The translations under genes were made by a program, and so were the position numbers. Under the pieces are notes generated by a model. That model had not been told where the DNA came from. It did not search any database and worked only from the letters and a program-made list of their open reading frames with translations. Shown one piece after another: positions 1 to 13,603 of a stretch of 64,000 nt of DNA (its first letter is position 1; the number at the start of each line of letters is the position of its first letter). The DNA is from Ascaris suum (lineage: Eukaryota; Nematoda; Chromadorea; Rhabditida; Ascarididae), in assembly GCA_013433145.1 (NCBI GenBank), contig CM024183.1, positions 1,811,001-1,875,000 of the forward strand, given 5' to 3'.

Positions 1-395
1 CTGAAGCACTTTCTGTGGTAAATTAATGCATTCTTTGCATGAGCGAATGAAAACGTATAGATGGATTGTATTTCCGGGCATTTCCAACCTAATCTTCCAT
101 AAATTTTTTGGTGCGAGGGAAATGATATTTTACAACGACCATATCCTGCAATTGGGATATTGGAAGAGGGAGAGGTGGGAAGGGGGGGGGGGGAAGAAAA
201 GAATTGGAAGCAAAATTGACTGCTTCAGCATAAGCAAGATCGAATGCCTGTTATCATGGCAAGGAACCCGTAGAGGGAAAATTGTATATATTCTCACAAA
301 ATTGTGCACTAGAAGCTCTCTGAATCCCATAGTTGAGATGTATGGAGTATGCAAAAGTTTAAATATTTTCACCTTTGTTTTGAGTCCTGTCCAGT

Positions 396-414
396 GGGGG
401 GGGGGGGGGGGGGG
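396..414 (+). repeat. G homopolymer, 19 nt
   Basis: An uninterrupted run of 19 G. A second run of 12 G lies at 182-193. These belong to a window-wide set of G/C tracts described in the findings. Confidence 0.97.
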
Positions 415-3400
415 ATTCAAAGCTCTCTTACTGCTTACTTCCAAGAGAAAGGAGTTTTGCGTACCTCGTTTTGCTTGGGGTCGTGTTCCAATTTATTTAC
501 ATAGTGACCATTTAAACTGTCGTTGTAGATGGACATCTCTGACGTATATCTCGGAGTTGCTACATGAGTGGACGGTGAATGCAAGTTCAAGACCAGCAAG
601 TGGGTCTTTGGTCAAGCTAATCACTCATGATGGTCACTCCTCCACCTCGATTTGCTAAATCGTTTCACCAGAATGACAGTGGACAAGCCTGCGCAAACGA
701 TAAGCCAAGTCGGAGAACACTTCATGTTCGAACTAAAGTGATATGTTGCTAAATGTCAGTAGGTTCATTACTAGATTTTTATCATTGAGAGTGACCTGAG
801 GCTTACATTACTTCACGTTAACTTTGTTCATAAATTAATAAGCAAAGTTTGTGGTTGGATCAGTACAGCCCAGAACGTGTAGTTATCGTCCAAAAAAATC
901 ATTTTGTTCGTTACATTTTGGCCATTTTTCGGCTTAAATTTCCTAATAATTCATCTCTTCTCCTTAATAGGATCCTAGCGCTTCTCTAGTTTGTATTAGT
1001 GATGCTCAGTCCGTCGTTCGTTTATTATGCCTACTTGCATAAACTTTACGATGAATTTCGTTGATTCTTAAAAAATGATATATCTTTTCTACCTGTCTCC
1101 CTTGAAGCAAAGTAGATGGCTTAATTAGCTCTCAGGTATATTCGTATTTAGAACAGTGTCATTGTAGTACTTTAATTTCAGATGCTTTGTAACCGTTTTC
1201 GCAGTTTTATTATTTAATTCTTGAATAGTAGAATGTCTTTTATTCTATAGTTTCAAGTTGTGTTCATTCCATTTTGCCTCTTTTTATTGTGTTCACTTGT
1301 AATTTGCGATCCAGTATTGATATCTCTTAAGGCTTATTTAAGCTTTCTATGATGTTGACATATTTTATTTTCAAGGATTTCCTTTCAGTTTTTTAGTGAT
1401 TGTTGTCCTATCTTGCAGTGATTCATCTTGAATTGAATAGATTTCGTTAATATCGTTTTATTTGATGTTCAATTCACAATCGAATGATGCCATAGCTGTC
1501 CAATTTGATGATTTCCTTTTAAATTTGACAGAAAATTGAAAGTGCAAATAAATATGTTTCTTTCTAAAATTTGACGGGCGCAACTACTCAATTCATTATG
1601 ATGAAACGAATTTACAATTTTTTTTTAAATTTTTTATCCTTGCTGATATAATGGAAAAAGCATTTGCTGATGCTAATTTACTTGTTAATTAGTTCCATTA
1701 CTTTTACAGCTATTTTGCAGCATAATTCTCTTTGAATTGTACGATTTAGAGAAATAATTCCAGCAATATTGAAACCTTTTTGTTTTTTTTTCGAATCGTT
1801 TTATAGGCATTATTGTTTTGCATAGAATATTTGAGGATTAACAATATGAGCATCGAAAACTTTGTATTCTTAAATAAATAAATAGAAATGCGAAGTGGAA
1901 AGTCAATCACTTATCAATTTTGCTTTCCATTTTGTGTATACATCGTGATGTGCTCTATATGTGAAGAATTTCTTCTATGGGTCAATTATATGCTAACATC
2001 AGCGCAACGTTACATATTGGTGATTCTCTTTATACTCTAGTGGTTTTTCTTCGAAAAGCAGTATCCATTTATTTGTGTACACATTTCGTATAGATGAGAA
2101 CGAAACAAATCATCAAATCGAAATGAAAGAAATATCGCCAATTGATCAACCTTAGAATCTTCCGGTTTTATACCTATTGAAACGTGTAAATTAAATACCT
2201 TTTCACTACAAGTAATAATTCATTTCTAGTATAACATGTACTGATATGAGTGAACGTTTCCATATGTAAATTTAACCGAATTATTGATAAGACCATGTTG
2301 GTGGCGTTGACAATATTATAAATATGCAAGGTAAAGCTATTGAAAATTGGCAGTTAACAAGCTTTCACTGGTAATTGTTGACTCGGAGAGGGAGTGCACC
2401 ACTATGATTAGCAAATGTGTTATCAGCAACATTTGGACCCAGGGAAGGGGTGAGATTATAGATATACCAAAAGCGAGTTTAAACCCACTAAATATTTCAT
2501 CAGTCACTTACCTTTATTTCCATTACTTGTGAAGTATTATATACAGTATATAAACATTCAGGATAGATGGATTCCGAACTTCCCTCACTTCCGGAAGAGT
2601 TTCTTTCAATGGATCTCCCCCGAACGCCTTTATTACCGTTAAGAAAAACCAAGATTCTAATTGTGTCTCGTTTAAGTAATGATTTCTGTTTTCGAATTGC
2701 AAATTCTAACTCATCTTTCTGTGCTTTGAGTTATGAAGTAGAACGACCTACAATTTGAAAATCCTGCACATCTAGAAGCAGGTTTTCGAAGTTATTGAAG
2801 CAGTCTGTGCTGTTGTGCTCTTCGGGAACATGGGAGGGGCAAATCGTCGACCTAGTTGATGGGGAGAAGAGGGGAGGTGAAAAGGGGGAATTTAAGAGAC
2901 GGATGACTCTTCCCAACAATAATTTTTGATGACTGGATTCCGTTTGCTCAAAAATTCGACTAACGGTAACGAAGTTTTCGAATATGAGAGATATTTGCGC
3001 CTCCGCTTTCCCTCTCCTTCCTCATGCCATAAAATTTGGACCTAGCTAGGCTACTGTTGAAAAGATTTCAAGGGAACTGACCACTTTCGAGCTTAGTGCT
3101 CTCTTAGAAAAAAATCCTGCACCTTGTAGACTGGCCGATGTTCATTTTCACAGAGAAGTTAGCACAGACGCTTGATGTTAAAACGTTCACAAATACTTAT
3201 TACGCTTGCAGCGCTTTATGCATATTAATCTTATATATAATTCAGCCCATATTTCGTGCCATTCTTCGTTGCCGTTGCTTATTCATATTCGCGCTCGTTC
3301 CGTGGATGTTTCCAGACAATCGTTTCTTTCTCATTCATTACGGGATCGTTTCAATGCTGTCGAAGCAATGGAATCGCACTAAACGGTTGTGTGGTTTTTT

Positions 3401-3802
3401 TCGACGAAATATGCATATCGTCGGATATTGTTGTACGTTGTTGTGATGATTTCTTACCGAATCGTCTCAATGCCATCGAAGAATCGTATCTGCAAAATTT
3501 CTCGAATGAGAAAATCGGTATCATAATCAAAAAGTCAACTGTTAGTTGTTTTCATAATGCGTTATCTTTCTTCATATAAGGCCATAGCAGCGTTCAAATA
3601 TAAGCGGATATTGCTGTTGAATTTCATTTCATGAAGGACTATCCTTCTTGTGATCAATGCCATAAAACCCAAACAGAGATGATTGCTCTCGTCGAATATT
3701 GCTAAATTTAAGCTTATGGAAATAATTTAATGGGTTACTGCTGTAAATATATGCCTCATGCTTTACAGTTTGCAATCGGTTTTTGAAAAATGTGACACCT
3801 GT

Positions 3803-3892
3803 CATTCGTAATAACTACGGTGTAGTACCTAACATTGGTAATACCCTTGGTGTAATACTTGTTATCGGTAATATTTATGGTATAATACCCAC
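3803..3892 (+). repeat. 30-bp minisatellite, three degenerate units
   Basis: Three consecutive units of 30 bp (3803-3832, 3833-3862, 3863-3892) share the core GGTAATA followed about nine bases later by GGTRTARTAC. The units are diverged from one another. The array lies 130-220 bp past the stop codon of the minus-strand GPCR gene, so it may lie in or just beyond its 3' UTR. Confidence 0.75.
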
Positions 3893-3967
3893 ATCGTAAA
3901 ATTAGTATTCACCCGATTCTATTCGATATATCAATCGCATATTTTTTCATTACAATAAATTATCGGT

Positions 3968-3973
3968 TTTATT
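3968..3973 (-). terminator. Candidate poly(A) signal of the GPCR gene
   Basis: The minus strand reads AATAAA 51 nt downstream of the TAG stop at 4024-4026. This is the canonical cleavage and polyadenylation hexamer at a typical nematode distance. The hexamer is common by chance in such AT-rich DNA. Confidence 0.5.
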
Positions 3974-4023
3974 TGGCGATTCAATTAAGTGTCGAGATAT
4001 TTTTTTTAAGTAGAATGTATTCA

Positions 4024-7000
4024 CTAAATTTTTGCATTTATTTTTGTAAACCGATTTACTTGCAAATATTCAAGAAATATAAATACGAACTTAACGAAAG
4101 CTAACCTTCGCGCTTTATCGAAAAATCGTTTAATCGTTTGTTGTAATAACGAGCGATATTTCCGACTTACAAGACAATAGAGACAAAAATTTAGTGATGC
4201 ATTGAGGAAAACCAACTGAAAATTGAAATTTTTTTGAGAGGGGAGGGGGGAAAGAAAGAGAAATCTCGAAAAACAGCCAAAACTTCAATACCGATAATTT
4301 CGACTACAATAATAGTAGTTTTTATTGTATAGCATTTCCCATCATTGCTTTCACTAATCTCTCCGTTCCCAATCACCCCCCCCCCCCCTCCCCCCTTCAA
4401 TAGATATAACGGCGTTCGATAATTGAAATTATTAAAAAAATAATACGGAAGCAATTTACTATATTTCAATTAAGTAACGAATCTATAAGTTATTTATAGT
4501 TTCTTGCTCAAATGAGGTCTAATTTTGGAACTGATCTTTGAATTCGAGCGATATTTATGGAATTTCATCTCTACAAAAAAAGCAACAGATAAGTAAAAAA
4601 ATCTATGCAAAAATGTATACATCTACAAAAATATACGACGAATAGTTGCAATTTGACGTCTGTAAATCCTATTTCATCGAATTATACGATCACCTTATAC
4701 AAATCTCACATTTTAGATATTAACGATACGTAATTTCTCTAAGCGTTGATCATTGTTATTTTTATTTAGAGATTAAGTTTCAAAGATTTTAAGTACTCTT
4801 GTTTTAAATCACTATTTCAATGCAGTAGATGGATGCTTACATATATTTCGACCATATTGTATAAATTGGGTTTAAAAAAAAAGAAGGAAAAAAACTAAAA
4901 GCCTCACTATTATTTGCGAACAACTATTGAAAAGTTTAAAGAGCGACCAAAATTTGCATAATTCATAGAACAATATTGCGATTCATAGAGTGTAAAGGGA
5001 ATTTATTTACTTGAAATTTTTGCTGCTTTTGTATGCGATAAATTATCACTGAACAGGTAAATATTTCAAGACAGGTAATAATTAGTAGAGCATACCTGTT
5101 GACTGACACATGTATATAAGACAGCAGTCTCATGATATTGTCCATAATAGTCGAAGAGAAGTCTCGCCGGAACTTGTGGTCCAACACATATCAGCAATAA
5201 TAAAACGACCGCAAATAACATCGCATTCGCATTGAATCGTTGTACCGTCAATGAGCGCATCTATAGCGACGGGTTCTCTTTATTGGATTCGTCAAGCAAC
5301 TTGATAAATAAATTTAATGCTGAGACGAATAAATCTGCGGTTAATTTTGAATTATTTGAAAGGAGCTCTAGTGAATATTACAAAAGAATAATAATAAATT
5401 GTAAAATTGTACTGTTTTAAGTTTTGAAGTTGTGGAATTTTTTCTCATTCATAATCAAAAGATCTGCTTATATCAGTTATCTTTTATTTATAGAGTTATT
5501 TAATATTTATCCTAAAACGAACTAATATGATAAAAGTTCACAAAAATAAACGATTGCAATATTATGTTTTTTTTTTTTTTTTTTTTGCAAATAAAACATT
5601 GCAAAAGAGATATTCATTTTGCAAAGAAAAGTTGCATTTATTTTGCAAAGTTGCAATGAAATTATAATAGTGAACTGATAATTAATAAGAACTGATAAGA
5701 AATACACTTACACCATAAGACTCGATATGAGTGATTTGAGAGTTCGCTCTTGCCACATCTTGATCGATCACCTTATGTAGTGTTATTACCAGCTTTGTAT
5801 TGAGTAGAAGGAGTGCTATCACCGGTAGCATATTGAAACCAATCAATGAAAAATAATCCATAAAGCGATAATATATCTGTAATTATTTATACGTTTATTC
5901 AATTAATAATAGTGTTGATTAGTATCGCTAAGGAGCTCAAATTCTTTGCATTGTCACAACTTGCTGAGAGTTCGAGTTCGTAGCAGAAATATAAATCTCT
6001 GATTCTACTACCTCCGTTTATTTCCAATATTCCAATTCTTATCCGATATCCGGTATCATTGATACTTGTTTCCTTTATATCCATTTATACTTGTTTCCTT
6101 ATCCGGCATCATTGATACTTATTTCCTTATCCGATATCCGGTATCATTGATACTTGTTTCCTTTATATTCATTTTAGTATGTATGCGAATTACTTTTTCA
6201 TTTAATTAAAAAATAAATAAAATAAATAATTGGCCATTAAGTTGGTCGCCTATATTGTAAGCGTAAGTAAAGACTTTCAATTAAATTGTCTAAATCTATA
6301 CATCAAAGAAGGAGACAGAAATGCTGATGGACTGGAACGATCAAATGCTGACTGGAACCCATAAGTAATAAAATGTGCACATTAATGCATTTGCGATTTA
6401 AACGACTCGACTTCCATAAATTTACTGTTATGTGATTCGACCGCTTCCATAAATTTGTACTTGTGGTACGTGTGATATGAAAATCCGATCGATACACAAT
6501 GTACGTGATTTCTTGGACAGTTTCTCGAAAACAGCGTTAAATCTATGTAATTGCTTCAAAATTTGTTAAATTATCACAGACATTTAATAATTTAAATCCG
6601 TTAGGTTTTTTTTAGTCCTAAAAAGAACGATTTTGCAAAAGAAATCGGATAGATGCGTTTCGAATGCAATCTACGCTAACTTTTGCTCTTAGTTCGCTTC
6701 CATATATGGCATCTTATATGGAGCTTATATTATAGAAATATACAATGATGACCATTACCTAATATGTTTTCATAAAGACGCGTACAGGCATTTGTTGTTT
6801 AATATTTATGTGTTTATTTGTTTATTTGTTTGTTTGTTTACTTGTTTATTTGTTTATCTGTTTATTTGTTTATAAGCGTTTCTGAATGTCATTACTCCCT
6901 ATTTATCCGTTTTTTTTTTTGCATAAACTTCATTTGCAAATATCAACCGTTATTGTTCACTTTTTGCGAGATTTGACGTTTATTTTAACGTTTTTCATCG

Positions 7001-8068
7001 AATTTCAATAATTTAATTTCATATCTTCAGAAATCTCTATTAATTCTCTTCGATAAAACTTACTTTTTTTTTTCGTATTGTTCTTTAGTTTCCTCACATA
7101 TCTTTCGTTGAAAATTTTCTCTTTTTTTTTTTTTAAATGTTGATATAAAGAAATAAATGAAAAAATATTTTGCATCGATTGGTATAATCTAACAAAATTC
7201 TATCGAATAGTATAATCTAACAAGATTTTACAACGACTTTCCCATATTGTTTTCTTTTTTAAGGGATTCTATGCTTTTTTTTTTCACCAATTATCATCGA
7301 TTGTTAATGTTTTCACTTCACTTTCTCGAATCATTGACAGTATCTTTGAATGATTAACTTCGCTACCAGAATAAAACGCACTAAAATCTATTAAAATGCA
7401 AATATTATTTATATAATATATTACAGAGGATGGAAAAATACTTTTGATATAGAATTTATGAGATTTACTTTAGACGCGAAAACTTACTTGTATGGTGGGA
7501 TTCTCGTTGAGTAGTATAATATAGAAGGTATGCCCTAAAGAGTTATGCCAACACTCTTTTATATAATAACAAATAGGCCATTGCAATGAGCACAACAATG
7601 ATATACCGAAACAAATTACGATTGCTATTCGACTAGAACGAGTAGTACATAGCCGATGCGAATATAACGGATGACATACGCATATATATCGTTCCATATT
7701 AAATGCGACCACAATACTGAAATTCGTTAAATATTTTTCGATATAATTAATTAAATATTCAATATGAGTACTTAAATTTATGAGATGAAATCGGATCGAA
7801 GAAATAAATTACGATGATATAAGTATGGTTTTCTTGATAATTTTAGTGCTTCTTTAAAGAGGTATTGAAGAGTAAAAGTTTGAACCCCATTTAACATAAT
7901 CGCAAATGTTTTTTTTTTTTTTTTGAATCGATGCACTCTCATTGCTGTTATAAATTTATGCATAGAGAATCGAATTATAATATGTAAATATATATTTTAT
8001 TTTTATTATTGTTGCATTAAGAGAATCGAATTTATTTTAATATGAAAAATATATTATTTTTATATATA

Positions 8069-8137
<69 letters not shown>

Positions 8138-9759
8138 TAATATCGATACTATTTATAAAAAAACTATATAAATATAAAATTGAAGAAATACACTAGGAAA
8201 AAGCTTAAAAATATGTTATTTAAGCGTTAAAGTACTTTCATAAATAAACTTGAACATAAACTTGAACACAAGCTTGAGTATAAAAAACTACAAGCAAACG
8301 TGTTTATTTCTTCCTAATAGGCGTAATATATCTACGCATATATTGAGCGAGAAAAAAAAAAGATTTTAATTTACAAATCGATCAAAGACTAAGCAAACAT
8401 TTAAAGCTATCATATCAAATGCATCTACAAAAACGATAAATGATTCGAAAATTTAATTAATCTATAAATTTATTTAAATATCTATAATTTAATTCAAATA
8501 ATTTAAATAAAGTTATTTGACTATTATAATGATTTCAAAGATCGATGAGGCGCATTCTATTCAAATATAAACTTTTTTTAAATTTTTTATTTAAGTTCAA
8601 TTTTGAAATTATTGATTATCACTTTAGTAAATAAATATGAATATTTTTATGAGAATATTTTCCATTATTTCATTTGCATAAAACTTACAGAACGGACGTT
8701 TTATAGAATGTCGACGCAAATGTTCTAATATATAAAACCGAATGAATATATAAATGATTGAATAATGGCGATGCAATTATCGAAGAAATACTCGCTGGTG
8801 TTACTTCAATTGTCGCAAATATCAAAAAGCAACTATCACATAATGCCAACGCTAATAGCAGATTCCTGAAAATCAAATTGTAAAATCCCTTCTTTTGTAT
8901 TAATAACTATAGTTTTTTAAGCTTTATTTACACGTCGTATGGTGAGTTTTGGAAGTTTTTTTTTAAATACAAATTTATATTAATGTGAATTTCCGGTCAT
9001 ATAATACTTAAAAGTTTTATCGATTGATATAGGAGGATTTAAATAATCGAAAAAAAATGATAATAAAATAATTTGCAAATTTTCGAATGAGATAAATTGC
9101 AAAATATTTTGTTTTGTAATTAAAAATATACAATAAATATTAGATGATAAATTGCAAAAAAATAATCGATAAATGCAATGCAACAATATACTTACGATGA
9201 TGGCATACGTTTAGTTGATGCATTATTTGTTAATATAAGCATATTGAGAGTATTACAAGCAAGACCAACGAATGCAATAAGTGGTAAACAAAAAACATTC
9301 GTCCACCAAACAACGTTTATCGCATACTGCAATCATATAGAAAGTTTTGCACGAAGAATTGAGCAACACCGAGGAAATAACTAATCTTGGATCCGCTTTT
9401 GAGTTATATGGTGTAATAGACAGATATAGTGGTGATTGCTAATGGATCTTTTTTTGATTTACTTGAATAATAACTAGTAAAAAATTCATTCAAGTATTTA
9501 AGTATTTCCTAATTTAAAAATCTCGAGTATAGATAAATTTGGAGGAAAATATTTTAGAATATTTTAATCAAACATTGATTTTGCAATGTTAATTTAAGCG
9601 GTTATTAATTAAAAATATTCAAATTACATGATTTGGAGTTGCCTCAGCTGCAATCAACATATCACAAACGGTGTTGGCTTGTTTTCCATCATTCATTGAT
9701 AGACTCGTCATATCGTTTTCCATTATCCATTCTCTTGAAGTTTGTGCAAATTCTTCCAT
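4024..9759 (-). CDS. Class A neuropeptide GPCR, FMRFamide/FLP receptor-like (7 exons, 396 aa)
   Basis: A seven-transmembrane receptor predicted to sit in the plasma membrane of neurons or muscle and bind an RFamide-type peptide, signalling through G proteins. Visible marks: an extracellular N-terminus of about 50 residues; TM1 with the GN-type motif (GLACNTLNML, residues 64-73); TM2 with the conserved Leu/Asp (LALALCDSC, 92-100); an ERY motif replacing DRY (155-157) followed by ICVCHPL; TM4 with a Trp (CSLQWP); TM5 NMLP; TM6 with Pro (CVGPQVP); TM7 NASLNFCLYC with NFCLY (342-346) in place of NPxxY; and the typical VSRKYRSLL helix 8. ERYxxVCHPL plus NASLNFCLYC is the pattern of nematode FRPR/DMSR and insect FMRFamide receptors. 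The exact ligand cannot be assigned. An in-frame TAA directly precedes the codon before the first ATG, so the start is well bounded. No Cys is seen near the start of TM3, where most class A receptors have one. Confidence 0.9.
6041..6170 (+). repeat. Minisatellite inside GPCR intron 4
   Basis: Degenerate direct repeats built on the core CATTGATACTTGTTTCC followed by TTAT or TTTAT and ATCCGG. There are three fuller copies and one shortened copy. It lies inside the largest intron (5877-7487) of the receptor gene. Confidence 0.75.
6811..6872 (+). repeat. TTTG/TTTA tetranucleotide repeat
   Basis: About fifteen tetranucleotide units of TTTG and TTTA with few interruptions, also inside GPCR intron 4. 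Confidence 0.85.
8060..8140. repeat. (TA)n array in GPCR intron 3
   Basis: About 80 bp of alternating T and A with two short phase breaks, inside the 972-nt intron between the TM2 and TM4 exons. Confidence 0.93.
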
Positions 9760-9924
9760 TTCTTAAAGAATTAATTATATTATTGAGTTCATTTATTACA
9801 TTCATTAAATTGCAAAAAGAGTTCATTTACACAGAAAATGATAGATAAAAGATATATGCAAATGAATGGATTACATTCATTTTATGCGGCAAATATAATG
9901 TTTTTGTTTTAAGTGAAATGCAAA

Positions 9925-9989
9925 AATAAATAAATAAATAAGGAGGTAAATAAACAAAAATAAATAAATAAATAAATAAATAAATAAAA

Positions 9990-10032
<43 letters not shown>

Positions 10033-10040
10033 GTAAATAA
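9925..10040 (+). repeat. (AAAT)n tetranucleotide array
   Basis: About 116 bp dominated by the unit AAAT on the plus strand, with short interruptions near 9941-9960. It begins about 165 bp upstream of the receptor start codon on the opposite strand, so it lies in the likely promoter region. Confidence 0.93.
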
Positions 10041-11068
10041 TGTTGGAAATAAAACAAAAAATAATTGGTGGAAAATTCTCCAAAAAGAAGTTACCGAAAA
10101 TATCTCGAAAGAGTGATGACAGAATCTTTACGAGCGATTTTTTTTTTACACATGAGAGAGTGACAATCTTTTATGTAAGCATTCAGAGCGCTTTTTCATA
10201 CAAATATAACCATGTAAATTTTATGAATATTTCATCAGTGATCTTATAGGTGTGCAATATTTGGACTAATCAGCTTGGCCATTTACAGTCAAATTGGCCA
10301 AATTGGCCGTAGTTCTGATCTGATAAAATGGCAATTGCTAAATTACAACTTTGCAAGGCAATAACTTATGAATACTAAACTATTTCTTAGAAAATGAGTC
10401 GTTAAAACTCAAAGAATAGTTTCAAATTTGTGCGGGAATATCAGTGCAATATTTAGAGATAAAACTCTCGAAACTTTCGAGAGTCAGACTCATGTGTTGA
10501 AGAGGGAGTGAAAAGGCGCACTCGAGTGCAGTAATATAATCCTCCTCAAATATTTCGTAAATCTGTTTTGAAAAAAATTCGAATAGAAAAACGAATATGT
10601 TGGCATCGATTAATCGATACAAATTTAGTTATTAAAATGATAACATCGTATGTCATAAATTAGCAAAAATACATGAAATACCCTTAGCCTGATTGCATCA
10701 AAGAAAATTTTACAATTTGAACGCTGAACTTATTTAAAATAGTTGCAAGGTAATCCAAAACTTTATACCTAATGGATAGGTAAATTTTAATGAAAAATAT
10801 ATTGATGTGTTGTAAAATAAAGATACTAATTCGATATTATACATTATAACGATCATTAATAAAATCGACTATACGTATATGGCAATCAAAATTTATTCCA
10901 CATATTCTTCTCTATTCATGACGTTTTCTGTGCATAAAAATGCACTGTCATGAATATGCCATACTAGAGCAGAAAAAAAAGCGCATACATAGAACAATCG
11001 GCAATAAGATAATAGGTTTTTGGCAACCTTCCAACTTTCGAGCATATCCGTCTTATTCTTCTCTCCCA

Positions 11069-11085
11069 CCCCCCCCCCCCCCCCC
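11069..11085 (-). repeat. C homopolymer, 17 nt
   Basis: Seventeen consecutive C in the AT-rich intergenic DNA upstream of the GPCR gene. Confidence 0.97.
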
Positions 11086-12911
11086 TTTACCTCCCATCTC
11101 GTTCAACATTATATTCCCCACAGACTAGTAGGAATGCTCACATGATGCACAATGAAATGGCATATACAATTATGGAATTAACAGCGAAATTCCCAAGAAA
11201 ATGAGAACAAAAACAGTTTTTTGCAGATATACAGAGAGCACAGCCACGAAGTAATACGAATAAAACGAAAGCGACTAACGGATTCTTAAACTATACGAGT
11301 AATTTTCATTATTTCACTGATCGAATATATTTCAATTTTGCATTTGAATTTCAAATTTGAATAAATAAATCGGAATTTTTCATATTTTCTATCATAAATC
11401 TGCAAATTTAAAATATGCAAATTAGATATTATTATTTTTTTAATTTTTAAAAAATTTCATTTAGAATATTAAATTTAAAATCGACAATCGAACAGCAAAT
11501 TTTGCTTTAATATAGATGAACGAAACTGCCGCGCATAATACAAAATCGAACCGATCGTGCTTAACGTTTGAGCCACCAATCACGCCGTCGCACTTCATTT
11601 TATTTACAATGTCCACATAGAAATCACTCAACGAATAGATCCACTTGTAAACGCCACTCACTTTCTATTCTTATGCAATACTCATCGTACTTTTACTTCC
11701 CTTTTCTTCATAGGAATCTTCAATTTCTCTTTAAATTCGACGAAGTTTTTTTTTTGTTGTGCTCTTTCGTTCAACGAATCTCTCTTTATCTCTTTCGCCC
11801 TCTTTCTCTCTTCTGAGCCATTATCATTTAACTGTTTAATTCTTGAAAACCTTTTTTTTTTCTAGTTTTCTGCAAACCTTTCCATAAGAATGCAAAAAGT
11901 CGGTATGTTGTTCGTCTGCAAGAGTGTTCTGTGTTTAGCATTTCTCAATGCATTCTTTTCTTTATTTCATTGATCATATGCAAAAATAATCTACAAGAAA
12001 TATTCGTTATTGTACTATATCGAGCATCCTATTGCAGAATTTCGCTCATAATTTCGAGGAATTGTTTAACTGTACAAAAACTATTTTTGAAATATGAGAA
12101 ATAGAGGGGAAAAATTATGAAAGAAGCGTTGAAAGTAATTATATAGTAATAGTAGTAGTAATCTTTATTATTAGAGAAACGAAGAGCTGAAATAAATATA
12201 ATAAATGAGAGAATGAAATGACAAATAAAATAACGAAAAGAAATAGTTCACTATGATGAAACAAAATGAGCAAATGCACACAGACAGCATATTTTCTCGA
12301 GGCGCATTATAACGATTAGTTCTATGAATTTAGAATCAATAGTTAGGCAGTTGAAGCAGTCGTTAAGACGAACACAAACGCATATAGACGCAAAAGATGA
12401 TGGCCATATAATGTACCTTTGCACACCTGTTAAATTACCCATTAAAAAAATATGCAATGAACTCAAATATATTCACGTAGAATGTTTTGATCGAGACATT
12501 TTTAAAGACGACTAAATGATGAGAGACTTTACTATTGCATTTATTACTCAAGTGAGGCATTTAATGGTAGTCAACATAAAGAGCGAATTCTATAGCGAAG
12601 AGAGCGAAAAAAAAAGCGCTCCAAAATCGCGAAAAACATCCCTTTTTGTATATGTGTTAATGTTTGTTGAGTTATTAAAAATAGCGAACATATGAGCAAA
12701 CAAACAAATAGATATACGAGCCGTATTCGCGTTTTCATTGCTAACTACATTCGTATCAGTTTTTTTTTTGGCATTAAAATTCTTCAAATACAATTCTCTC
12801 AAATGCCGTATTATATGAGTTGATTGCCAAATAACCATTCGTTAGATTTCATCTTTTATTCTTTCTCTTCATTATTCTCTCTTGAAGAAATGCAGTTTTT
12901 CATAAATTTCT

Positions 12912-12930
12912 CCCCCCCCCCCCCCCCCCC
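12912..12930 (-). repeat. C homopolymer, 19 nt
   Basis: Nineteen C followed directly by nine A on the plus strand, which reads as G19 on the minus strand. Confidence 0.97.
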
Positions 12931-13544
12931 AAAAAAAAACCCTTCATAAAAGATAAAAAAGTTTTTTATTGTGTCTAATAAAAAGAATTGGTTATGTGTC
13001 TAATAAAATTAAAGAGTTGAAATATTTCTCAGAAAATCTCAACATAATAAACGATTATTGCTAATAGTTACAATTCAAATAGATATAAATACCTTATAGA
13101 TTCGGTTTGGATCATTTGTTTTTAAACCACTGCGTTAATTGAATTCAGCTATTTACCGTATCTGAATATAATAACAAAGGGGGATGAGGGAGGGGGAGGG
13201 ACGGCAAAAGAGGGAGAAAGGAATAGGAGTGGGGGTCGAAAAATAGAGGACACGGACGAGGTGGTCGGACGGTACCTTAAAAGGATGGGGAGGGACGCTT
13301 GTCATTTTTACACTCAACAATACGAAAAAAAATGAAGGGAAAAAGAGCATTTTCATTGAATATGAAAATTTTTGATCAGATAGGAAAGTGCGGTGGACTT
13401 TGATGTGTCACTTTGAGAATTTTTCATAAATTTCCCAAAAAAAAACCTTCGTAAAAGACAAAAAATTTTCATTGAAAAATTCTGCAGGAAATAACCACAA
13501 AAATTTTTTGAACGGAAAATTCCTCCAGGAATAAACATTTCAAT

Positions 13545-13560
13545 CCCCCCCCCCCCCCCC
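13545..13560 (-). repeat. C homopolymer, 16 nt
   Basis: Sixteen consecutive C, only 45 bp from the (TA)n array at 13605-13689. Confidence 0.97.
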
Positions 13561-13603
13561 TGGCTTTCTTTCGCTCAATGGGAATGACTTTTCAGTTGGT
13601 CAA

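Larger units (their letters stand above)
1..3967. other. Left flank without a supported gene
   Basis: I see no exon-like structure that I would call a gene here. A 633-nt open frame on the plus strand (26-658) runs through two G homopolymers and matches no family I know. The rest is AT-rich, with short frames only. A 30-bp-period minisatellite lies at 3803-3892, just beyond the 3' end of the minus-strand receptor gene. Exons of a gene extending in from the left cannot be excluded. Confidence 0.5.
4024..9759 (-). other. Exon map of the GPCR gene
   Basis: Coding exons in gene order (minus strand): 9628-9759 (N-terminus), 9196-9326 (TM1), 8689-8865 (TM2 and start of TM3), 7488-7716 (ERY, TM4, ECL2), 5712-5876 (TM5, start of ICL3), 5096-5260 (end of ICL3, TM6), 4024-4215 (TM7, C-tail). 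Lengths sum to 1,191 nt, which is 396 codons plus stop, and all split codons join in frame. Donors are GTAATT, then four GTAAGT (after exons 2-5), then GTATGC. Acceptors end TTGCAG, TTTCAG, TTTCAG, TTACAG, CTATAG and TTTCAG. Introns are 301, 330, 972, 1,611, 451 and 880 nt. The last exon contains a GTAAGT inside the TM7 coding sequence; splicing there would destroy the receptor, so I read through it. The sequence ending TTTAAG two bases before the ATG could be a spliced-leader acceptor. Confidence 0.88.

Noticed and set aside
26..658. Longest uninterrupted plus-strand frame (210 codons)
   Set aside because: It runs through two G homopolymers read as Gly and Trp/Gly codons, matches no family, and lacks the codon pattern of the accepted exons.
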